A stretch of 5,435 nucleotides of DNA. Source: Planctomycetota bacterium (lineage in GTDB: Bacteria > Planctomycetota > Phycisphaerae > Phycisphaerales > UBA1924). Location of the stretch: contig JAEYVB010000429.1 in the NCBI GenBank assembly GCA_023429345.1, forward strand, positions 1-5,435. The letters run 5' to 3'. Position 1 is the stretch's first letter, and every line of letters begins with the position of its first letter. Below the pieces are notes generated by a model. The model did no database searches and was not told the origin of the DNA. It saw only the letters and a program-made list of their open reading frames with translations. Below, one piece after another: positions 3,775 through 5,435 of this stretch. Position numbers and translations under genes: made by a program.

Positions 3775-5435
3775 TCACGTCCGACGGAACAGCTTCTCGA
3801 GTTCCCGGATGGTCAGCCGCACGCTGGTCGGCCGGCCGTGGGGGCAGTTGCTGGAGCGCTCCACCGCATCGCGGAGGCGGACGAGTTCGCCGAGCTCCTG
3901 GTCGCTCATGCGGTCGCCGGCCTTGACGGCGGCCTTGCAGGCCATCATGTCCAGCACCTCGTGCAGGGCCTGCTCGCCGCCCCCGTCGGCCGACCGCGTG
4001 AACCCGTCGCCCTCGGCCTTCTCCAGCAGCTCGGTCATGAACTCCACGGGGTCGACGCCGCGGTCGAAGAGGAAGGTGGGGAAGGCCCGCACCCCGACCG
4101 CCCGCGGGCCGATGGGGCCGGCCTCGACGCCGATCGTGGCGAGGAGCGGGGCGAGCTCGGGCAGGCGCTCGATCTGGGCCTCGGTCGCCTCGACCACCGC
4201 GGGGGTGAGCAGGTGCTGGGACTCGAGGGGCGCGGTGCGGATGCGGTCGAGCAGCACCTCGAACATCACCCGCTCGTGCAGCGCGTGCTGGTCGACGATG
4301 AGCACCCCCTGCTCATCCTGCGTGATCAGGTAGCTGTTGTGCACCTGGAGGATGCGGGAGGCGGGGGTGGGGAGGGGGATTTCCGACTGCGGATTTTGGA
4401 TTTTGGATTTCGGATCGTCGGTCTGCACGTTGATCGCGGCGATCACGTCAGCAGCGCCGCTCTCCTGCCCAGATCCACAATCCAAAATCCGCGATCCAGA
4501 ATCCCCCGGGCCCTGGCGCTTGAAGTAGTCAACAAACGACGAGATGCCCGGACCGGCCACCTGCACGGGGGGGAGGATCTCCTGCGGACCGCCCGGGCGC
4601 GGGTGCATCGCCCCCCCTCCCCCCCCCGGGCGCGGGAAGGCGCTCGCGAAGGTCGGGGTCAGGTCGGCGCGGCGGAGGGCCTCGCGCAGCGAGCGCAGCA
4701 CCACCGAGTGCACCAGCCCCGAATCGCGGAAGCGGACCTCGGTCTTGGCGGGGTGGACGTTGACAACGACCGCGCCGGCGTTCATCTCCAGCATCAGCAC
4801 GCAGGTCGGGTGGCGGCCGGGCTCGATCAGCCCGCGGTAGGCCTCCTTGATGGCGTGCTGGATGCTCTTGTCGCGGATCACGCGGCCGTTGAGGAACACG
4901 TGCTGGGCCTGGTTGGTGGCTCGGGCGATGGTCGGCAGCCCGGCGAGGCCCCAGAGGGCGATGCCGCGGGTGTCGTCGAACGTGTCCGCGTGCACCTCCA
5001 GCACCTGCCCCGCCAGCTCCCGGCCCAGCACCGCGACCGCCCGCTCCCGCGGCGACTGGCCCGGGGGCAGGTCGAGGACGGTCCTCCCGTCGCAGGCCGC
5101 CGTGAACGCCACCGCCGGGTTGGCCATGGCCAGGTCGCGGAGGGCGTCGATGCAGCGCGTCTGCTCGGTCTGCGGCGTGCGGAGGAACTTCCGCCGCGCC
5201 GGGGTGTTGAAGAAGAGGTTGCGGACGGTGAGGCAGGTGCCGACGGGCCCGGCCGCGGGGCGGACCTCCCCCACCGTCTCCCCCTCGGCCTCGATCAGTG
5301 AGGCCCCCCCCCCGCCCGCATCCTCGCGCGTGCGGGAGCGGATGCTCAGCCGCGAGACGCTGGCGATCGAGGCCAGGGCCTCGCCGCGGAAGCCCAGGGT
5401 CCCGATGCGGTCGAGGTCCGCGGCCTCCTTTATCT
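3775..5435 (-). CDS. mutL: DNA mismatch repair protein MutL, endonuclease type, 5' end outside window
   Basis: MutL links mismatch recognition by MutS to strand removal. The window holds 552 C-terminal codons; the frame is open to base 5435, so the ATP-binding motifs nearer the N terminus are off-window. Seen in order: GHKL motif GFRGEAL (5374-5394), LFFNTPARRKFL (about 5178-5214), transducer-domain NVHPAKTEVRF (4729-4761), a Gly/Pro-rich linker, then the dimerisation/endonuclease domain with DQHALHERVMFE (4258-4293, DQHA-x2-E-x4-E metal motif), QHLLTP (4201-4218, beta-clamp-binding type), ACKAAVKAGD (Cys codon 3937-3939), CPHGRP (3829-3846) and a terminal FRRT. Together these mark a MutL that nicks DNA itself, as in methyl-independent repair, unlike E. 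coli MutL. The ATG at 5272-5274 is internal and is not the start, because GFRGEAL lies upstream of it in frame. The linker carries a translated inverted-repeat element and long C/G runs, described separately. The gene is convergent with the redoxin operon. Confidence 0.97.
   Translation of the reverse strand, partial: IKEAADLDRIGTLGFRGEALASIASVSRLSIRSRTREDAGGGGASLIEAEGETVGEVRPAAGPVGTCLTVRNLFFNTPARRKFLRTPQTEQTRCIDALRDLAMANPAVAFTAACDGRTVLDLPPGQSPRERAVAVLGRELAGQVLEVHADTFDDTRGIALWGLAGLPTIARATNQAQHVFLNGRVIRDKSIQHAIKEAYRGLIEPGRHPTCVLMLEMNAGAVVVNVHPAKTEVRFRDSGLVHSVVLRSLREALRRADLTPTFASAFPRPGGGGGAMHPRPGGPQEILPPVQVAGPGISSFVDYFKRQGPGDSGSRILDCGSGQESGAADVIAAINVQTDDPKSKIQNPQSEIPLPTPASRILQVHNSYLITQDEQGVLIVDQHALHERVMFEVLLDRIRTAPLESQHLLTPAVVEATEAQIERLPELAPLLATIGVEAGPIGPRAVGVRAFPTFLFDRGVDPVEFMTELLEKAEGDGFTRSADGGGEQALHEVLDMMACKAAVKAGDRMSDQELGELVRLRDAVERSSNCPHGRPTSVRLTIRELEKLFRRT
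4374..4507. repeat. Inverted-repeat element (MITE/REP-like) inside the mutL linker
   Basis: The left arm (4374-4407) and right arm (4474-4507) are ungapped inverted copies: GGGGGATT at the outer ends, a less similar 7 bp, a perfect 14-bp core GCGGATTTTGGATT (4389-4402 against 4479-4492), then a nearly matching GGAT. The left arm also contains GGATTTT-type tandem 7-mers (4391-4409). About 66 bp lie between the arms. It is AT-richer than its surroundings, carries no gene of its own, and is read in frame by mutL as about 45 residues, including DSGSRILDCGSG and DPKSKIQNPQSEIP. Such NPKSKIQNP-like peptides are, from memory, a hallmark of dispersed GGATTTT repeats in planctomycete and cyanobacterial genomes. 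A non-autonomous mobile or REP-type element is the best reading; its mobility is inferred. Confidence 0.7.
4431..4445. repeat. Short perfect palindrome between the repeat arms
   Basis: TGATCGC-G-GCGATCA has 7-bp arms around a single base, with ACG (4427-4429) and CGT (4446-4448) extending it past a bulged T. It sits between the two arms of the mutL linker element, giving a nested, cruciform-capable layout. It encodes part of VIAAINV, so coincidence with coding sequence is possible. Confidence 0.4.
4611..4627. repeat. Interrupted C-tract (7 C, T, 9 C) in mutL
   Basis: Seven C residues (4611-4617), one T, then nine C residues (4619-4627) encode a Gly run in the MutL linker. A further 7-G run lies at 4567-4573. 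The reading frame is intact across all of them in this assembly. Such runs are prone to polymerase slippage and also to sequencing error. Confidence 0.85.
5304..5313. repeat. Ten-base C homopolymer in the mutL ATPase region
   Basis: Ten consecutive C residues encode glycines in the loop between GFRGEAL and LFFNTPARRKFL, a part of MutL that tolerates length variation. A one-base change would frameshift the gene early and remove all downstream domains. The frame is intact as given. Confidence 0.9.

Noticed and set aside
2912..4333. Long plus-strand open frame across the redoxin gene, terminator and mutL end
   Set aside because: It overlaps the redoxin in another frame, runs through a strong terminator and into antisense of mutL; the translation is low-complexity Arg/Gly/Pro.
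4391..4409. CRISPR-like or simple tandem repeat
   Set aside because: It has only two to three 7-mer units, no spacers, and a mirrored copy at 4479-4492; an inverted-repeat element explains it better.
5272..5274. ATG as the mutL start
   Set aside because: GFRGEAL and other conserved MutL sequence continue in frame upstream to the window edge, so this methionine is internal.
3838..5301. Long plus-strand open frame opposite mutL
   Set aside because: It is the antisense shadow of mutL in GC-rich DNA; its composition (Arg/Gly/His/Leu-rich) matches no family and it has no ribosome-binding site.

Overview
The window is GC-rich, roughly 70% by eye, and densely coding on both strands. It holds five protein genes and no RNA genes, CRISPR array or transposase. 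The gene families, the GC content, few clear Shine-Dalgarno sites and a GGATTTT-type repeat suggest an environmental Gram-negative-type bacterium. My best guess is Planctomycetota, perhaps Phycisphaerae. This is inference, because no marker gene in the window fixes the taxonomy.

Left part (1-1942): a plus-strand UMF1/Atg22-like MFS permease runs tail to tail into a minus-strand lipoprotein with a rhodanese fold. The two coding regions overlap by 17 bp, and both TAG stops lie in the two arms of one perfect 8-bp palindrome. The permease probably starts upstream of its only in-frame ATG. The rhodanese domain has glycine where the catalytic cysteine should be.

Middle part (1943-3715): a 74-bp divergent spacer leads to two plus-strand genes for exported proteins. 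The first is a stand-alone DsbD N-terminal-type protein with a C-x3-C pair. The second is a redoxin of the peroxiredoxin-like group with a single active-site cysteine and a second cysteine near the C terminus. They are 77 bp apart and end at a strong intrinsic terminator, so they are probably one operon. With the divergent rhodanese-like lipoprotein they form a small cluster for thiol or sulfur chemistry outside the cytoplasm.

Right part (3775-5435): the minus-strand mismatch-repair gene mutL, whose 5' end lies beyond the window. It encodes the endonuclease-type MutL, with DQHA-x2-E-x4-E, ACK and CPHGRP motifs plus a beta-clamp-binding QHLLTP. Its linker carries an in-frame 134-bp inverted-repeat element. 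The gene also contains unusually long C/G homopolymer runs of 10, 9, 7 and 7. These two features of mutL are the most interesting in the window, since they bear on repeat invasion of an essential linker and on slippage-prone control of mutation rate.

I found no convincing wholly new system. No gene-free stretch exceeds about 140 bases.
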